Below, in pieces: positions 8,562 through 18,011 of a stretch of DNA of 64,000 nucleotides. The DNA is from Listeria kieliensis. GTDB lineage: Bacteria; Bacillota; Bacilli; Lactobacillales; Listeriaceae. The notes under the pieces are model-generated. The model saw nothing but the letters and a program-made list of their open reading frames with translations. It was not told the origin of the DNA and made no database searches. Within the stretch, counting starts at the first letter, position 1. The number at the start of each line of letters is the position of its first letter. The stretch is from contig NZ_LARY01000002.1 of the NCBI RefSeq assembly GCF_003369925.1, positions 620,001-684,000 of the forward strand, in the 5' to 3' direction. Both the position numbers and the translations under genes were made by a program.

Positions 8562-10115
8562 TTATTGTTGAACAGTTTTCGCTTCTTCAAGCGTTAACGA
8601 AGTCGATTTCGCTTTTCCATCCCGGTAATACTTGATTTTCACCGTATCGCCGATTTTCAGATTCGAATTGTAAAGGACTTTCCGCAATTCAACCGTATTC
8701 GTAATCTTTTGACCGTTAATATCCACAATTACATCATATTGTTTAAGTCCTGCTTTCGATGCAGCAGAATTAGAAGTGACTTGTTGTACCATTGCCCCGT
8801 AATTGATGTTGCTTGGCAATTTAAGCACACTGGATTGTTGTTGTTCCGGAATCGTATCCACATCACGAAGCGTAACGCCAAGTGCTGGTCTCTGTACTTC
8901 TCCTTTTTCTTCCAGTTGCGTAATGATCGGTTCCACAGAATTACTTGGAAGTGCAAAACCAATCCCTTCCACATTTTCCGTTGAAATCTTCATCGAGTTA
9001 ATGCCAATGACTTGTCCTTCGAGATTGATGAGCGCTCCCCCACTGTTTCCTGGGTTAATTGCTGCATCGGTTTGAATAACTTCAGCTTCCCAATCTTCTT
9101 GTCCATCACCATTGATATCAACAGGCACTGCTCGGTTTAATCCCGAAACGATTCCTTGCGTAACAGAACCAGAAAACTCTGTTCCAAGCGGGCTACCAAT
9201 CGCAATGACTGTTTCGCCAACCGTTAAGGCATCAGAATCGCCAAACTTCGCAACACTTGTCACATTTTTATCCGAAATTTCAAGAACAGCAAGGTCATTC
9301 CATTCATCTGTTCCAATCAATTTAGCCGTTGATTTTTTACCATTTGAAAAAGTTACTTCCAGTTTGTCCGCGCCGTCAACCACGTGATTGTTTGTCACGA
9401 CATATGCTTTACCATTAGCTTTCTTGTAAATCACACCGGAACCAGACGAAGCCTCTTTCTCAGAAGAGGAATCCGAACCATTTGACTTTCCATTGCTACC
9501 GCCGCTTCCAAAGCCGCCAAGACCACTTTCAAGCGAGTTAGACGAAGCTTGATAATTCAAGACACTAACCACCGCATCTTGAACCTTGCTAACAGCTTTT
9601 GTAATGTCCGTTGAATTTTTATAAGAAACTTTTTCAACCGTGTTACTTTTCGTTGAGCTCGTATTTCCCAATGAACCCGACGAAGAGTTGGAGTCATCAT
9701 GATTCAAGCCCGATACCGCGAAGAAAATAATGACCGCGCCAACAATAACACCTAAAAGCCCAGTTAAAAAATAGCCTAAAAGTACTTTACCGCGTGGCTT
9801 TTTAGGTGGCTCGTTACCGTCGCCGCTTCCTCCGCCCGAACGTGTCGGTGGGATTGGGGGAATAGGAGGAGTTCCACTTTCACCGCTTGAATGAGCCTCG
9901 TTTGCGCTGCTTCGCTCAGCATTTTGATAAGAGGCGCTCGCTGTTTCAGGTGCCGCTTGACGATTTTGTTCAGCCTCCGCGGAGCGCTCCGCTTCAGGAA
10001 AGACAAATTCAGACCGACTTTCCTGGTTAGGTGTCGCTTCCTCTTTCGGCGAATTTCCATTTACAGGTTCTTGCGGGTGGTTCGTATTTTCAAATTCTCT
10101 TTTCTCTTCTTCCAA
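8562..10115 (-). CDS. htrA: HtrA-like membrane-anchored serine protease
   Basis: A 517-residue DegP/HtrA protease that degrades misfolded proteins at the outer face of the membrane. Layout: a long polar cytoplasmic N-terminus with a proline-rich stretch (to about 108), one membrane segment (111-137), a Ser/Gly linker, a trypsin-like domain with catalytic H244 (TNNHVV), D274 (NDLAVL) and S358 (NPGNSGGAL), and a C-terminal PDZ domain (about 410-505). The start is a TTG preceded by AGGAA; no suitable ATG exists. It is the last gene of the wal cluster, as in Listeria, but a terminator lies between it and walJ, so it probably also has its own promoter. L. monocytogenes HtrA is about 500 residues. 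Confidence 0.93.
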   Translation of the reverse strand: MEEEKREFENTNHPQEPVNGNSPKEEATPNQESRSEFVFPEAERSAEAEQNRQAAPETASASYQNAERSSANEAHSSGESGTPPIPPIPPTRSGGGSGDGNEPPKKPRGKVLLGYFLTGLLGVIVGAVIIFFAVSGLNHDDSNSSSGSLGNTSSTKSNTVEKVSYKNSTDITKAVSKVQDAVVSVLNYQASSNSLESGLGGFGSGGSNGKSNGSDSSSEKEASSGSGVIYKKANGKAYVVTNNHVVDGADKLEVTFSNGKKSTAKLIGTDEWNDLAVLEISDKNVTSVAKFGDSDALTVGETVIAIGSPLGTEFSGSVTQGIVSGLNRAVPVDINGDGQEDWEAEVIQTDAAINPGNSGGALINLEGQVIGINSMKISTENVEGIGFALPSNSVEPIITQLEEKGEVQRPALGVTLRDVDTIPEQQQSSVLKLPSNINYGAMVQQVTSNSAASKAGLKQYDVIVDINGQKITNTVELRKVLYNSNLKIGDTVKIKYYRDGKAKSTSLTLEEAKTVQQ

Positions 10116-10229
10116 AGCAATTCATTCCTTCCTGCACAGATTCAACTCTTGATAATTCTATCCTACATGACAAATATGAAAAATTCATGAAATTAATTTT
10201 AAAAAATAACATGAAAATCCTTTTATTTA

Positions 10230-10262
10230 AAAAAGAGGCGACCAGAAGTCGCCACTTTTTTA
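10230..10262 (-). terminator. Intrinsic terminator between walJ and htrA
   Basis: Stem GGCGAC / GTCGCC with a CAGAA loop, flanked by A and T runs on both sides. It overlaps the stop codon of walJ. Confidence 0.8.
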
Positions 10263-11090
10263 AATTGTGAAAAGATCTGTTGGTTGTTCCGGATCTGTAT
10301 CAAATAAATCCAGAGATTCGCCAACAATAATACCTTCTTGCTTCAGCGTTTGGGAAACACTCATCCGCGCAAGGTCTTTCATGTTATTATCTTTACTTAA
10401 ATGGCCCAAATAAATTCGTTTCGTCCGGTCACCAATCACTTCACTCATTGCAATCCCAGCATCTTCATTCGAAACGTGACCTTCGTCTCCGAGAATTCGG
10501 CGCTTGACGTTCCAAGGATAGCGCCCCATCCGGAGCATTTCCACATCGTGATTACTTTCAAATAAGTACGCATCAGCATTCGCAATGTGACCTTTCATTC
10601 GGTCACTCACATAACCCGTATCCGTAATCATGACAAACTTCTTATTCCCATTATGGAATATGTAAAACATCGGCTCGACAGCATCATGAGAAACGCCGAA
10701 TGATTCCACTTGTAAGCTGCCAAAATCTTTGACTGTTTCCATTCCAAATTCAAATTTTTGCTCTAATGCCACTTCGCCAATCATACCGTTCATCGCATTC
10801 CAAGTTTTCTGATTCGCATAAATCGGCAATTTATATTTCCGCGCCAAAACGCCAAGACCTTTAATATGATCCGAATGTTCATGCGTAATCAAAATCGCAT
10901 CCAGATCCTCAATCGATCGCCCAATCTGACTAAACAAGCCTTCCATTTTTTTCCCGCTTAAACCACAGTCAATCAGAATCTTCTGATCTGCAGTTTCAAC
11001 CAGAGTTGCATTCCCTGTACTGCCGCTCGCAAGTATACTAAACCGAATTTGCTCGGTTTCTTTTTCTGTTAAAATTTGGCTTTTCATCAT
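10260..11090 (-). CDS. walJ: Metallo-beta-lactamase-fold hydrolase WalJ (YycJ)
   Basis: A metallo-beta-lactamase-fold protein, probably a nuclease or phosphodiesterase, of the wal operon. The metal-binding motif is H70-E-H72-S-D74-H75, with a further D in MITDTGYVS and H in the C-terminal YLGHLS. I start it at the first of two adjacent ATG codons at 11085-11090, because GGGGGG lies about 10 nt upstream; an upstream in-frame start would place that site inside the gene. In Bacillus the orthologue is linked to coordination of cell wall and DNA metabolism. It follows walI after a terminator-like hairpin. Confidence 0.9.
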   Translation of the reverse strand: MMKSQILTEKETEQIRFSILASGSTGNATLVETADQKILIDCGLSGKKMEGLFSQIGRSIEDLDAILITHEHSDHIKGLGVLARKYKLPIYANQKTWNAMNGMIGEVALEQKFEFGMETVKDFGSLQVESFGVSHDAVEPMFYIFHNGNKKFVMITDTGYVSDRMKGHIANADAYLFESNHDVEMLRMGRYPWNVKRRILGDEGHVSNEDAGIAMSEVIGDRTKRIYLGHLSKDNNMKDLARMSVSQTLKQEGIIVGESLDLFDTDPEQPTDLFTI

Positions 11091-11180
11091 GTTTCTTTTA
11101 CCCCCCGAGCACATTTCCTATCTGTTTCCTATTTTAACCTTAATAAAGCAAAAAGAAAACCAAAATTAATTGTACTTCTA

Positions 11181-11219
11181 AGAAAAACCGCCTTCTAAGC
11201 CTAGAAAAGCGGTTTTTCG
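11181..11219 (-). terminator. Hairpin terminator between walI and walJ
   Basis: Stem AAAAACCGC / GCGGTTTTT with a 13-nt loop and a T-run on the minus strand. It would reduce read-through from walI into walJ. Confidence 0.75.
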
Positions 11220-11237
11220 AAAAGTCTTGTTCTATTT

Positions 11238-12038
11238 TTACTGTTGTTGTCTAGTTTCATCTAGATTAATGACCTGCTCGTCTTTCGCGTTGACAAGAAA
11301 ATAACTCGTCACGCCCTTGTGCTCTACTTCAAAACACCAAACAGGGAAGTATACGTCCCCACTTGAAAGTTGAACAGTCGTGTAATAGCCAAATACGACT
11401 TGCGTGATTTCGCTATCTGTTTTTAAATCACCATGCTGGTAAACAGCTTCCAGTGCATCCATTGACGAAAGCAAATTTTTCTTTTCTTGCAAATCATCTT
11501 GTTTCCCAAGAACGGTTTGTCGGTAAGCGACGACTTCATTATCATTATTTAACTTGAAAACGAGTTGTCCGGCTGTATCGAACAATACCATGTCACTTTT
11601 GATCACTTGGTTATAAATCAATTCTTGCTTCTCTTCATCGTATTTCCAGAACTGATAGGAACTGCCTTTATAAACATCTTCCTTCAGAAACTTCTTAAAC
11701 TCTTCACTTTCCTTTTTACCATCCGTTTTTACAGGATTTTGTAGCGTCGAAATAATTTCTGTAGAATTATTCGCAAGCGTAATTGTTTGATTTTTTAAAT
11801 CTGAAACGTCTTTTTCATTGATTGTCACTTTATCAGCTGTGAAAACCTCACCATAAACTTCCTTTGAAGAAAGCTCTGGATAGCTAATATTATCTGTTTT
11901 CAAGTGATCTTGTAGCGTATCGTTTCCGAGTTTATCTGGATCATTTGTTGCTTGCTTATTCAAAAACATCACGCCAAGAAAAATATCAAGCAACAGGAAA
12001 GCAACGATAAAAATGATTTCTGTTTTTCTCCAATCCAT
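11238..12038 (-). CDS. walI: Two-component system accessory protein WalI (YycI)
   Basis: A 266-residue protein with one N-terminal membrane segment (about residues 7-26, EIIFIVAFLLLDIFLGVMFL) and an extracytoplasmic domain rich in beta strands. With WalH it binds the sensor kinase WalK in the membrane and restrains its activity. The ATG is preceded by GGAGAGTGAC, and the gene follows the walH stop directly, so the two are co-translated. Sequence and position fit YycI. Confidence 0.92.
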   Translation of the reverse strand: MDWRKTEIIFIVAFLLLDIFLGVMFLNKQATNDPDKLGNDTLQDHLKTDNISYPELSSKEVYGEVFTADKVTINEKDVSDLKNQTITLANNSTEIISTLQNPVKTDGKKESEEFKKFLKEDVYKGSSYQFWKYDEEKQELIYNQVIKSDMVLFDTAGQLVFKLNNDNEVVAYRQTVLGKQDDLQEKKNLLSSMDALEAVYQHGDLKTDSEITQVVFGYYTTVQLSSGDVYFPVWCFEVEHKGVTSYFLVNAKDEQVINLDETRQQQ

Positions 12039-12040
12039 TT

Positions 12041-13351
12041 TTAGTCACTCTCCTTCATGTCAGCCTCAAGCCATTTCCCGTGATATTTATAAATCCATGT
12101 TGGTTTCAGCTCGACAATTCGCTTCAAGCCCTTATCCTCAGACCAGTTTATTTTGTAGCCAAGCGTTATCATTTGTAATCCATCCATATCGATATTCTCA
12201 TCCCGCAATTTTTTAAAAACATCATAAGAAGATGGGAGTGACACATTTGTACTTTCACGCGGAATCATATAGTCAAGCTTGAACAACGGACGACTATATT
12301 TATACACCGCTTCTTGGCCTTCCGTTACTGCTATCTCTGACATCCCGTTATCACTTAGCACTTGAAGATTATCAACAAACATGCTGAATTTCGTACTGCC
12401 GTTTGCCAAGTTATAACCAGTAAAATAATATTCATCTGTCCAGCCCGAATGCTCATTTACAAAATTAAAACTATCTTGAATCATGTTTGCCCGCCGCGCT
12501 TCACTTTGCGTAGCCGGATTTGCATTTTCTTGCGCTGGATTAATGTATTCAAGCACCTTGTTATTTGTATCTAGCACAATCTTGCTAGAACCATCTGTAT
12601 ACGAGTTATCCTCATTCTTAACAGAGCTCGCATCTGGGAATAACGCTTTTGTAAACAAACTAATATCCATCGTATCAATGATATACTTCTTGCTCTTTAG
12701 CGTTGTTGCTTTTTTTGAAAGAAACAAGGCATGATTACTTGTGCTAACTTCTTCCACTTTGGCGAGATCATCTTGTTCATTAGCACCGTCCACCAAATTT
12801 CGCACGATCGTAATATCTTTCTGAGGGAGTGAACTTTGATAAATCGTATCTTCACGGTCATTTGTAAAGTACACCGTATAAAGTCCAGCTTCTGTTGTAT
12901 TCGTATCAAAAACAATACGATTAAACGAAGCAGTTTCTAAATCCTTTCCAGTAAGATCATAAATCTGCGAGAAAATCGAAAAAGGAATGTTATTTGGATA
13001 AACCAGTTCAACTGTCCCATTTTGATGGATTAACCGGTCATATTCCTGACTGCTTTTTTTACCAGAAGAAACAATTTCAGAAAATGTAAATGCTCGACCT
13101 TGAGTGGCCAAGTGATTTACAAATTCCGCCGTATTCGTTTGATAATGCAAACCGCCTTGGTTAATTTGAGCAAGAATCGGTTTAAAGACCTGAGAAGCTG
13201 TTTTTTGCTTATCAATAGCCGTGTTTTTTACTTCCTTCACATCAATCGACTCATAATTAGGCTGTGCTTTCCAAATTAAATAGCTTAAGACGACACTTAA
13301 AACAACTAAAATCGTTAAAAGCAAGCCTCTTACATAAGAAAATTTTCTCAT
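12041..13351 (-). CDS. walH: Two-component system accessory protein WalH (YycH)
   Basis: A membrane-anchored extracytoplasmic regulator of WalK with an N-terminal membrane segment (LLLTILVVLSVVLSYLIW) and about 400 external residues in the YycH layout. The best start is the ATG at 13349-13351, which overlaps the walK stop as ATGA and has GGAGG 10 nt upstream. A TTG two codons earlier is also possible. With WalI it forms the complex that tunes WalK. Confidence 0.92.
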   Translation of the reverse strand: MRKFSYVRGLLLTILVVLSVVLSYLIWKAQPNYESIDVKEVKNTAIDKQKTASQVFKPILAQINQGGLHYQTNTAEFVNHLATQGRAFTFSEIVSSGKKSSQEYDRLIHQNGTVELVYPNNIPFSIFSQIYDLTGKDLETASFNRIVFDTNTTEAGLYTVYFTNDREDTIYQSSLPQKDITIVRNLVDGANEQDDLAKVEEVSTSNHALFLSKKATTLKSKKYIIDTMDISLFTKALFPDASSVKNEDNSYTDGSSKIVLDTNNKVLEYINPAQENANPATQSEARRANMIQDSFNFVNEHSGWTDEYYFTGYNLANGSTKFSMFVDNLQVLSDNGMSEIAVTEGQEAVYKYSRPLFKLDYMIPRESTNVSLPSSYDVFKKLRDENIDMDGLQMITLGYKINWSEDKGLKRIVELKPTWIYKYHGKWLEADMKESD

Positions 13352-15180
13352 TCCCAATCATCCTCCGGAAGCTCGCTATATGGCAGGGTAAATTTCACAG
13401 TGGTCCCTTTGCCGCGATTGCTTTCTGCCCAAATTTCGCCACCATGTGCCCGAATCACTTCTCGTGCAATCGCAAGACCAAGCCCTGTTCCTCCCATTTC
13501 TCTTGAGCGCGCTTTATCTACACGGAAAAAGCGGTCAAATACTTTATCCAAGTCTTCTTTTGGAATTCCAAGTCCTTCATCACTAATCGCGACTTCAATA
13601 TGATCAGTAAATTTTTTCAAGAAAAAGGAAATTTGTCCACCATCTGGTGAATACTTGTTGGCATTTGAAATAATATTATCGAGCACTTGCATAATTTTAT
13701 CTTCATCAAGTTCAATAATAACAGGTTCTTTCGAAATAAATCGTTTAAATCTAATCGAGTCTTTTTTCATCATTTCAAAACGGTCAATAATATGGTTGAA
13801 GAAATCTGTGAAGTTTACGAAGCTTTTATCCATATGTTCCCGCTCACCGTCCATTCTTGAAAGTTTCAATAAATCATTAACGAGCCGAATCATTCGCTCC
13901 GTCTCATTTTGTGTCACTTCCAAAAATTTCGGTGCAAGTTCAGGATCTTGCCAAGCACCATCACTTAAAGCTTCTAAGTAACTGTGCATGCTCGTAAGCG
14001 GCGTTCTTAACTCGTGCGAGACATTCGATACAAAATCACGGCGTTCCTGATCGACTTTTTCTTGCTCGGTAATATCGTGTAAAACCGCAATAACTCCGTT
14101 CACAAAGCCCGTTTCCCGCTGAATGACAGAAAAATTCACACGTAAAATATACCGCTCCTCAACCGTGCTCCGGTCCAGTGTGATCGTCGCTTCTTGTCCC
14201 ATCAAATCTTCAAATTGATAGCTATCTCCAATATCGAGAACATCAATGATCGCTTCACCATTGGCACTTTCGTGAGGCATACGTAACATTTTTTCTGCCG
14301 GCGAATTGATCAGAATAACTTTCCCGCGACGATCCGTCGCAATAACACCATCCGTCATATAAGAAAGCACAGAAGATAGTTTTCTTCGCTCCCCTTCTGT
14401 CATCGCTTGTGCTTCCTGAACTTTTCTCGTAAGCGAGTTAAAGCTTTCCGCAAGCTGACCAATTTCATCTAGCCCATAAACCTTTACTTTACGACTATAG
14501 TTCCCACGCGCCATCGCATAAGCTTGACGTTTCATATCAATTAATGGCTTAGTGATCGTTCGCGATAGTAAAATGCCAAGCACCGCCGTAATTGCCATCG
14601 CAATCAACGTCCCAGTTACAAAAATGCTTGTAATCGAGTTGACTTGCGTATAAACAGACTCAATATCTGCGACAAGGTAAATAACCCCGATCACATTGTC
14701 TTTATTTTTAATCGGCAAGACATTGACCCAAACGCGTTTATTTCCGTCTGACTCATCCATATAAATTTTATCTTCCGCAGAACTGAGCGAAAGAGATCGC
14801 TTAATCAGTGGCGTCGTTGATTTTTGACCAACGATCCCTTGATTATCCATGTCCGAAGTTCCAAGAATTTTCCCCTTGTCATCAACGATTCGAACTTCGT
14901 CTAAACTACCATTATTTCGCGCAAAATCTACCAGCAATTCACGAATATCCGTTTGCAGTTGTGCACTATTATCGCTATTCTTCAAAATCTCTTCGCGAAC
15001 ATTATAATCTAGCAGTTTTGTACTGCTTTTGATCGAATCTTGGAAGTTTTTTTCGAGCTGCCCTTCAAGTTCGCGAACGAAGTATGCACCGATAACCTGC
15101 ATGGCTACAAGGATAAGCAAGAGATAAATCATCACCAGACGGAACTGAACCGACTGGAAAAACTTTTTTATTTTTTGCAT
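13348..15180 (-). CDS. walK: Essential cell-wall sensor histidine kinase WalK
   Basis: A 610-residue sensor kinase. Membrane segments at about 13-34 and 184-206 enclose an external sensing domain. Then follow a HAMP domain (about 207-260), a PAS domain (about 265-370), the dimerisation and phosphoacceptor domain with H389 (VSHELRTPL) and the ATPase domain with N, G1 and G2 boxes (DNIISNANKYS, GLGIPKE, GGTGLGLAI). It phosphorylates WalR in response to cell-wall state. I start at the ATG at 15178-15180 (MQKIKKFFQS) with AGGAG 12 nt upstream. A 230-nt gap with a hairpin terminator separates it from walR. Confidence 0.95.
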   Translation of the reverse strand: MQKIKKFFQSVQFRLVMIYLLLILVAMQVIGAYFVRELEGQLEKNFQDSIKSSTKLLDYNVREEILKNSDNSAQLQTDIRELLVDFARNNGSLDEVRIVDDKGKILGTSDMDNQGIVGQKSTTPLIKRSLSLSSAEDKIYMDESDGNKRVWVNVLPIKNKDNVIGVIYLVADIESVYTQVNSITSIFVTGTLIAMAITAVLGILLSRTITKPLIDMKRQAYAMARGNYSRKVKVYGLDEIGQLAESFNSLTRKVQEAQAMTEGERRKLSSVLSYMTDGVIATDRRGKVILINSPAEKMLRMPHESANGEAIIDVLDIGDSYQFEDLMGQEATITLDRSTVEERYILRVNFSVIQRETGFVNGVIAVLHDITEQEKVDQERRDFVSNVSHELRTPLTSMHSYLEALSDGAWQDPELAPKFLEVTQNETERMIRLVNDLLKLSRMDGEREHMDKSFVNFTDFFNHIIDRFEMMKKDSIRFKRFISKEPVIIELDEDKIMQVLDNIISNANKYSPDGGQISFFLKKFTDHIEVAISDEGLGIPKEDLDKVFDRFFRVDKARSREMGGTGLGLAIAREVIRAHGGEIWAESNRGKGTTVKFTLPYSELPEDDWE

Positions 15181-15351
15181 AAAAGCTTCTACTCCTGTTC
15201 GGGATGAAATCAAAATTTCACATGTATTTTCAAGCACCTAAAACCCGCTAAATCATTATTTTTCTAACTAAGTATAGCATACTTTTTCAAACGAAAGAAA
15301 CCAGCAAAAAAACGGGCAAGAAAGCCTGTTCCACACGTCTCTAAAACGCAC

Positions 15352-15384
15352 AAAAAGGAAGACTGCTTTAATCAGTCCTCCCTT
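15352..15384 (-). terminator. Terminator or attenuator between walR and walK
   Basis: On the minus strand AAGGGAGGACTG pairs with CAGTCTTCCTTTTT around a 7-nt loop and ends in a T-run. It would stop part of the transcripts after walR and lower expression of walK and later genes relative to walR. Confidence 0.75.
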
Positions 15385-15409
15385 CGATTTCCTACATTTG
15401 AAGCGTCCA

Positions 15410-16123
15410 TTATTCCTGTTCTGGATTGCGCAAATAGTAGCCTACGCCACGTCTTGTCACAAGCCAAGCTGGGTGGCTCGGGTTATCCTCAATTTTCTCA
15501 CGCAAACGCCGCACAGTGACATCAACTGTCCGCACGTCTCCAAAATAATCATAACCCCATACAGTTTGTAGTAAATGTTCACGCGTCATAACTTGCCCCA
15601 TATGTTTTGCCAAATAATGTAACAATTCGAATTCACGATGCGTCAACTCAATTGTTTCACCACGTTTCGATGCCACATATGCATCCGGATGGATCACAAG
15701 TGAGCCAATTTCAAGCTCGCTATTTTCATTTTCCTCTGCCGCTTGTGAACTAGTCTGGCTATGGCGACGTAAGTTCGCTTTGACTCGTGCAATCAGTTCC
15801 CGATTACTAAATGGTTTCGTCACATAATCATCAGCACCTAGTTCAAGTCCGAGCACCTTGTCAATCTCGGAATCCTTTGCTGTTACCATGATGATTGGCA
15901 TATCATACTTTTTACGCACCTCACGGCAAACTTCAATACCATCTCTACCAGGTAACATAATATCTAATAAAATCAAATCCGGCTGTACCTCTTCGACAAG
16001 CTCGAGCGCTTCATCACCATCGTAAGCACAGTAAACATCGAATCCTTCTTTATTTAAATTAAATTTAACAATATCTGCAATTGGTTTCTCATCATCTACA
16101 ACTAATACTTTTTTCTCTGACAT
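15410..16123 (-). CDS. walR: Essential response regulator WalR (OmpR family)
   Basis: A 237-residue response regulator with receiver domain (phosphoacceptor D54 in [10 protein letters not shown]103-type lysine in VTKPF) and OmpR/PhoB winged helix (motif [22 protein letters not shown]). It controls autolysins and other cell-wall metabolism genes. The start is the ATG at 16121-16123 with GGGAGGA upstream; an earlier in-frame Met lacks support. It is first in the wal operon, with its own promoter and a leader of about 108 nt. Confidence 0.96.
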   Translation of the reverse strand: MSEKKVLVVDDEKPIADIVKFNLNKEGFDVYCAYDGDEALELVEEVQPDLILLDIMLPGRDGIEVCREVRKKYDMPIIMVTAKDSEIDKVLGLELGADDYVTKPFSNRELIARVKANLRRHSQTSSQAAEENENSELEIGSLVIHPDAYVASKRGETIELTHREFELLHYLAKHMGQVMTREHLLQTVWGYDYFGDVRTVDVTVRRLREKIEDNPSHPAWLVTRRGVGYYLRNPEQE

Positions 16124-16237
16124 GTTACACAGTCCTCCCAAAATGGATTTCATATAGTGTGTCTTATCAAACAGTGTTCCTCAACTTATCTTCATTTCAG
16201 TCAAGGCTCTAAAACTTTTTTAGAATCACCTGTAATC

Positions 16238-16266
16238 ATTATAACACAAGCCACAAATTTTCTGAA
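16238..16266 (-). promoter_or_regulatory. Promoter of the wal operon
   Basis: On the minus strand TTCAGA, 17 nt, TATAAT, with an extended -10 TGT directly before TATAAT. The predicted transcript starts near 16231. Confidence 0.6.
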
Positions 16267-16297
16267 TTATTACAGTGCAAATGAAATGAAATGCTAC

Positions 16298-16339
16298 AAA
16301 AAGAGGACGTCAATCCAGTGGATTGACGTCCTCTTTTTT
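16298..16339 (-). terminator. Strong terminator after tRNA-Asp
   Basis: A perfect stem AAAAGAGGACGTCAATCC / GGATTGACGTCCTCTTTT with a 4-nt loop and T-run lies directly after the tRNA 3' end. It insulates the tRNA from the wal promoter. Confidence 0.9.
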
Positions 16340-16340
16340 A

Positions 16341-16413
16341 CGGTTCCGACGGGATTTGAACCCGCGATCTCCTGCGTGACAGGCAGGCATGTTAACCCCT
16401 ACACCACGGAACC
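16341..16413 (-). tRNA. tRNA-Asp (GTC)
   Basis: A 73-nt cloverleaf on the minus strand: acceptor GGTTCCG/CGGAACC with discriminator G, anticodon arm CCTGC-CTGTCAC-GCAGG with anticodon GTC, and T-arm CGGG-TTCAAAT-CCCG. CCA is not encoded. It stands alone rather than in a tRNA cluster, with its own promoter and terminator. Confidence 0.96.
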
Positions 16414-16442
16414 TTTCAGCACCTTAAAACAGGCACCTACTA

Positions 16443-16471
16443 ATTAAACCACATTTCCGAAATCGCGTCAA
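16443..16471 (-). promoter_or_regulatory. Promoter of tRNA-Asp
   Basis: On the minus strand TTGACG, 17 nt, TTTAAT. The -35 box lies across the last bases of the aminotransferase gene, so the tRNA is transcribed independently. Confidence 0.6.
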
Positions 16472-17664
16472 TAACTTTTTATGAAATTTTCTTCTGCTTT
16501 TTGAAAAACTGCTAGTTGCCCAATTCGATCCACCGCTTCTTCAAGCCGAGCTTCACTTACAAGTAAACCGATTCGCACATAACCTTCGCCAAATGTCCCG
16601 AAGCCACTTCCATCCGCCACTGCAACCCCAGCCGCATCAAGCAAGTATTGAGCAAAACTGCTGCTCGTATAACCTGCTGGAACTTTCATCCAAGCGAAAA
16701 AGGAACCCGCTGGCGCTGAGCCTTGCCATCCAATTTTCGCAGCTGCACTGAGAAAGGCATCTCGGCGTTTCCGGTAGCGCTCATTTTGGTCTTGCACCGC
16801 TTCTTGGGAATCTAAAAGTGCCGCGCAAGCTGCCTCTTGAATGGCTGGGAACAAACTCACGTAAAGGCGGTCTTGAAGCAAATTAATTGCTTCAATCATT
16901 TCTCGGTTTCCCGCCGCAAAACCGACGCGCCATCCGGCCATATTATACGTTTTCGAAAGTGTATAAAGTTCAATTCCGACGTCTTTTGCTCCTTCATTCG
17001 CTAGAAAACTGATCGGCTTCTCCTCTTCGAATCCAATCGCTCCATATGCAAAATCGTGCACGATACCGATTTCATTTTCCCTTGCAAACTGAATCGTTTC
17101 CGCAAAAAATTCCTTCGTTGCCGTGCTCCCTGTTGGGTTGTTGGGATAATTTAAAAACATTAACTTCGCTTGTTCCCGCGTTTCCGCCGTAATTTCATGA
17201 TAATCCGGTAAAAACTGGTTTGCTTCGCGAAGCGGCATCGTCTCAAACCGTGCATCTGCAAGCGAAATGCCCGATAAATAATCTGGGTAGCCCGGATCTG
17301 GCAGAAGCATCAAATCGCCTTCATCCAAAAAGCAAAGCGGCAGTTCAACAAGACCCGCCTTCGAGCCAAATAAAATCGCAATTTCCATTTCTGGATCAAG
17401 CCTCACCCCATATTCTCTTTGGTAAAAATTCGCAGCCGCTCGCTTGAATTCTGGCTTACCGCGAAACAGCGAATACTTGTGATTTTGCGGGTCTTCCGCA
17501 GCACGAGCAAGTGCCTTTACAATGTGGTCTGGCGTAGGTTGATCAGGATTCCCTTGCCCCAAATTGATAACATCAACACCCTCCCGAATTTTTTGATTCA
17601 CATCTTGTACGAGTTTGGAAAAAAATTGTTCTGGTAAATTTTGAAGTCGTTTTGCTTGTTTCAT
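16468..17664 (-). CDS. Pyridoxal-phosphate aminotransferase, class I/II
   Basis: A fold-type I aminotransferase of 398 residues. Visible are the substrate/PLP segments NLGQGNPDQPTPDHI and LNYPNNPTGS, the PLP-lysine motif YTLSKTYNMAGWRVGF, and the C-terminal VRIGLL arginine that binds the substrate carboxylate. The start is the ATG at 17662-17664, 6 nt after GTGGGG. It is divergent from the SAM-riboswitch metQNI-amidase operon. In methionine salvage a glutamine-dependent aminotransferase makes methionine from its keto acid, and the amidase gene across the divide would remove the resulting 2-oxoglutaramate. That role is inference. The L. monocytogenes counterpart is annotated only as an aminotransferase. 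Confidence 0.85.
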   Translation of the reverse strand: MKQAKRLQNLPEQFFSKLVQDVNQKIREGVDVINLGQGNPDQPTPDHIVKALARAAEDPQNHKYSLFRGKPEFKRAAANFYQREYGVRLDPEMEIAILFGSKAGLVELPLCFLDEGDLMLLPDPGYPDYLSGISLADARFETMPLREANQFLPDYHEITAETREQAKLMFLNYPNNPTGSTATKEFFAETIQFARENEIGIVHDFAYGAIGFEEEKPISFLANEGAKDVGIELYTLSKTYNMAGWRVGFAAGNREMIEAINLLQDRLYVSLFPAIQEAACAALLDSQEAVQDQNERYRKRRDAFLSAAAKIGWQGSAPAGSFFAWMKVPAGYTSSSFAQYLLDAAGVAVADGSGFGTFGEGYVRIGLLVSEARLEEAVDRIGQLAVFQKAEENFIKSY

Positions 17665-17749
17665 GTTCATCCCCACTTTCAGTTTGATAAACATGATAAA
17701 GTTTTCTACTAATTTTGTCTAGTCTGGTTATAAAAAATTTTAAAAACCA

Positions 17750-17778
17750 TTGACAAAGTATTTTAATCTTGGTATATT
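17750..17778 (+). promoter_or_regulatory. Promoter of the metQNI operon
   Basis: TTGACA at 17750-17755, 17-nt spacer, TATATT at 17773-17778. The transcript would begin near 17785, just before the SAM riboswitch. Confidence 0.8.
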
Positions 17779-17809
17779 GTTCAGCAACAGGTTTCATTAA
17801 AACTGAATT

Positions 17810-17976
17810 CTCTTATCAAGAGCGGCTGAGGGACTGGCCCTGCGACGCCCGGCAACCTAACTTTTTTAAAGTGAAGGTGCTAATTCCAGCAAACTGACAT
17901 GACGTTAGTTTGAGAGATAAGAGAAGCGAATCCACTTTTGTATTCACTTCTCTAATCTTTTAGAGAAGTCTTTTTT
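17810..17976 (+). ncRNA. SAM-I riboswitch (S box) with terminator
   Basis: The aptamer (17810-17923) has the closing stem CTCTTATC/GATAAGAG and the conserved core words AGCGGCTGAGGGACTGGCCC, GACGCCCGGCAACC, AAGGTGCTAATTCCAGCA and a P4 arm. It is followed by a terminator stem ACTTCTCTAA/TTAGAGAAGT and CTTTTTT (17947-17976). AGAGAAG just after the aptamer can pair with CTTCTCT to form the antiterminator. High SAM therefore stops transcription before metQ. Confidence 0.97.
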
Positions 17977-18011
17977 ATGGCCTAAAATACCCATTTAGGA
18001 GGAAAATGACA

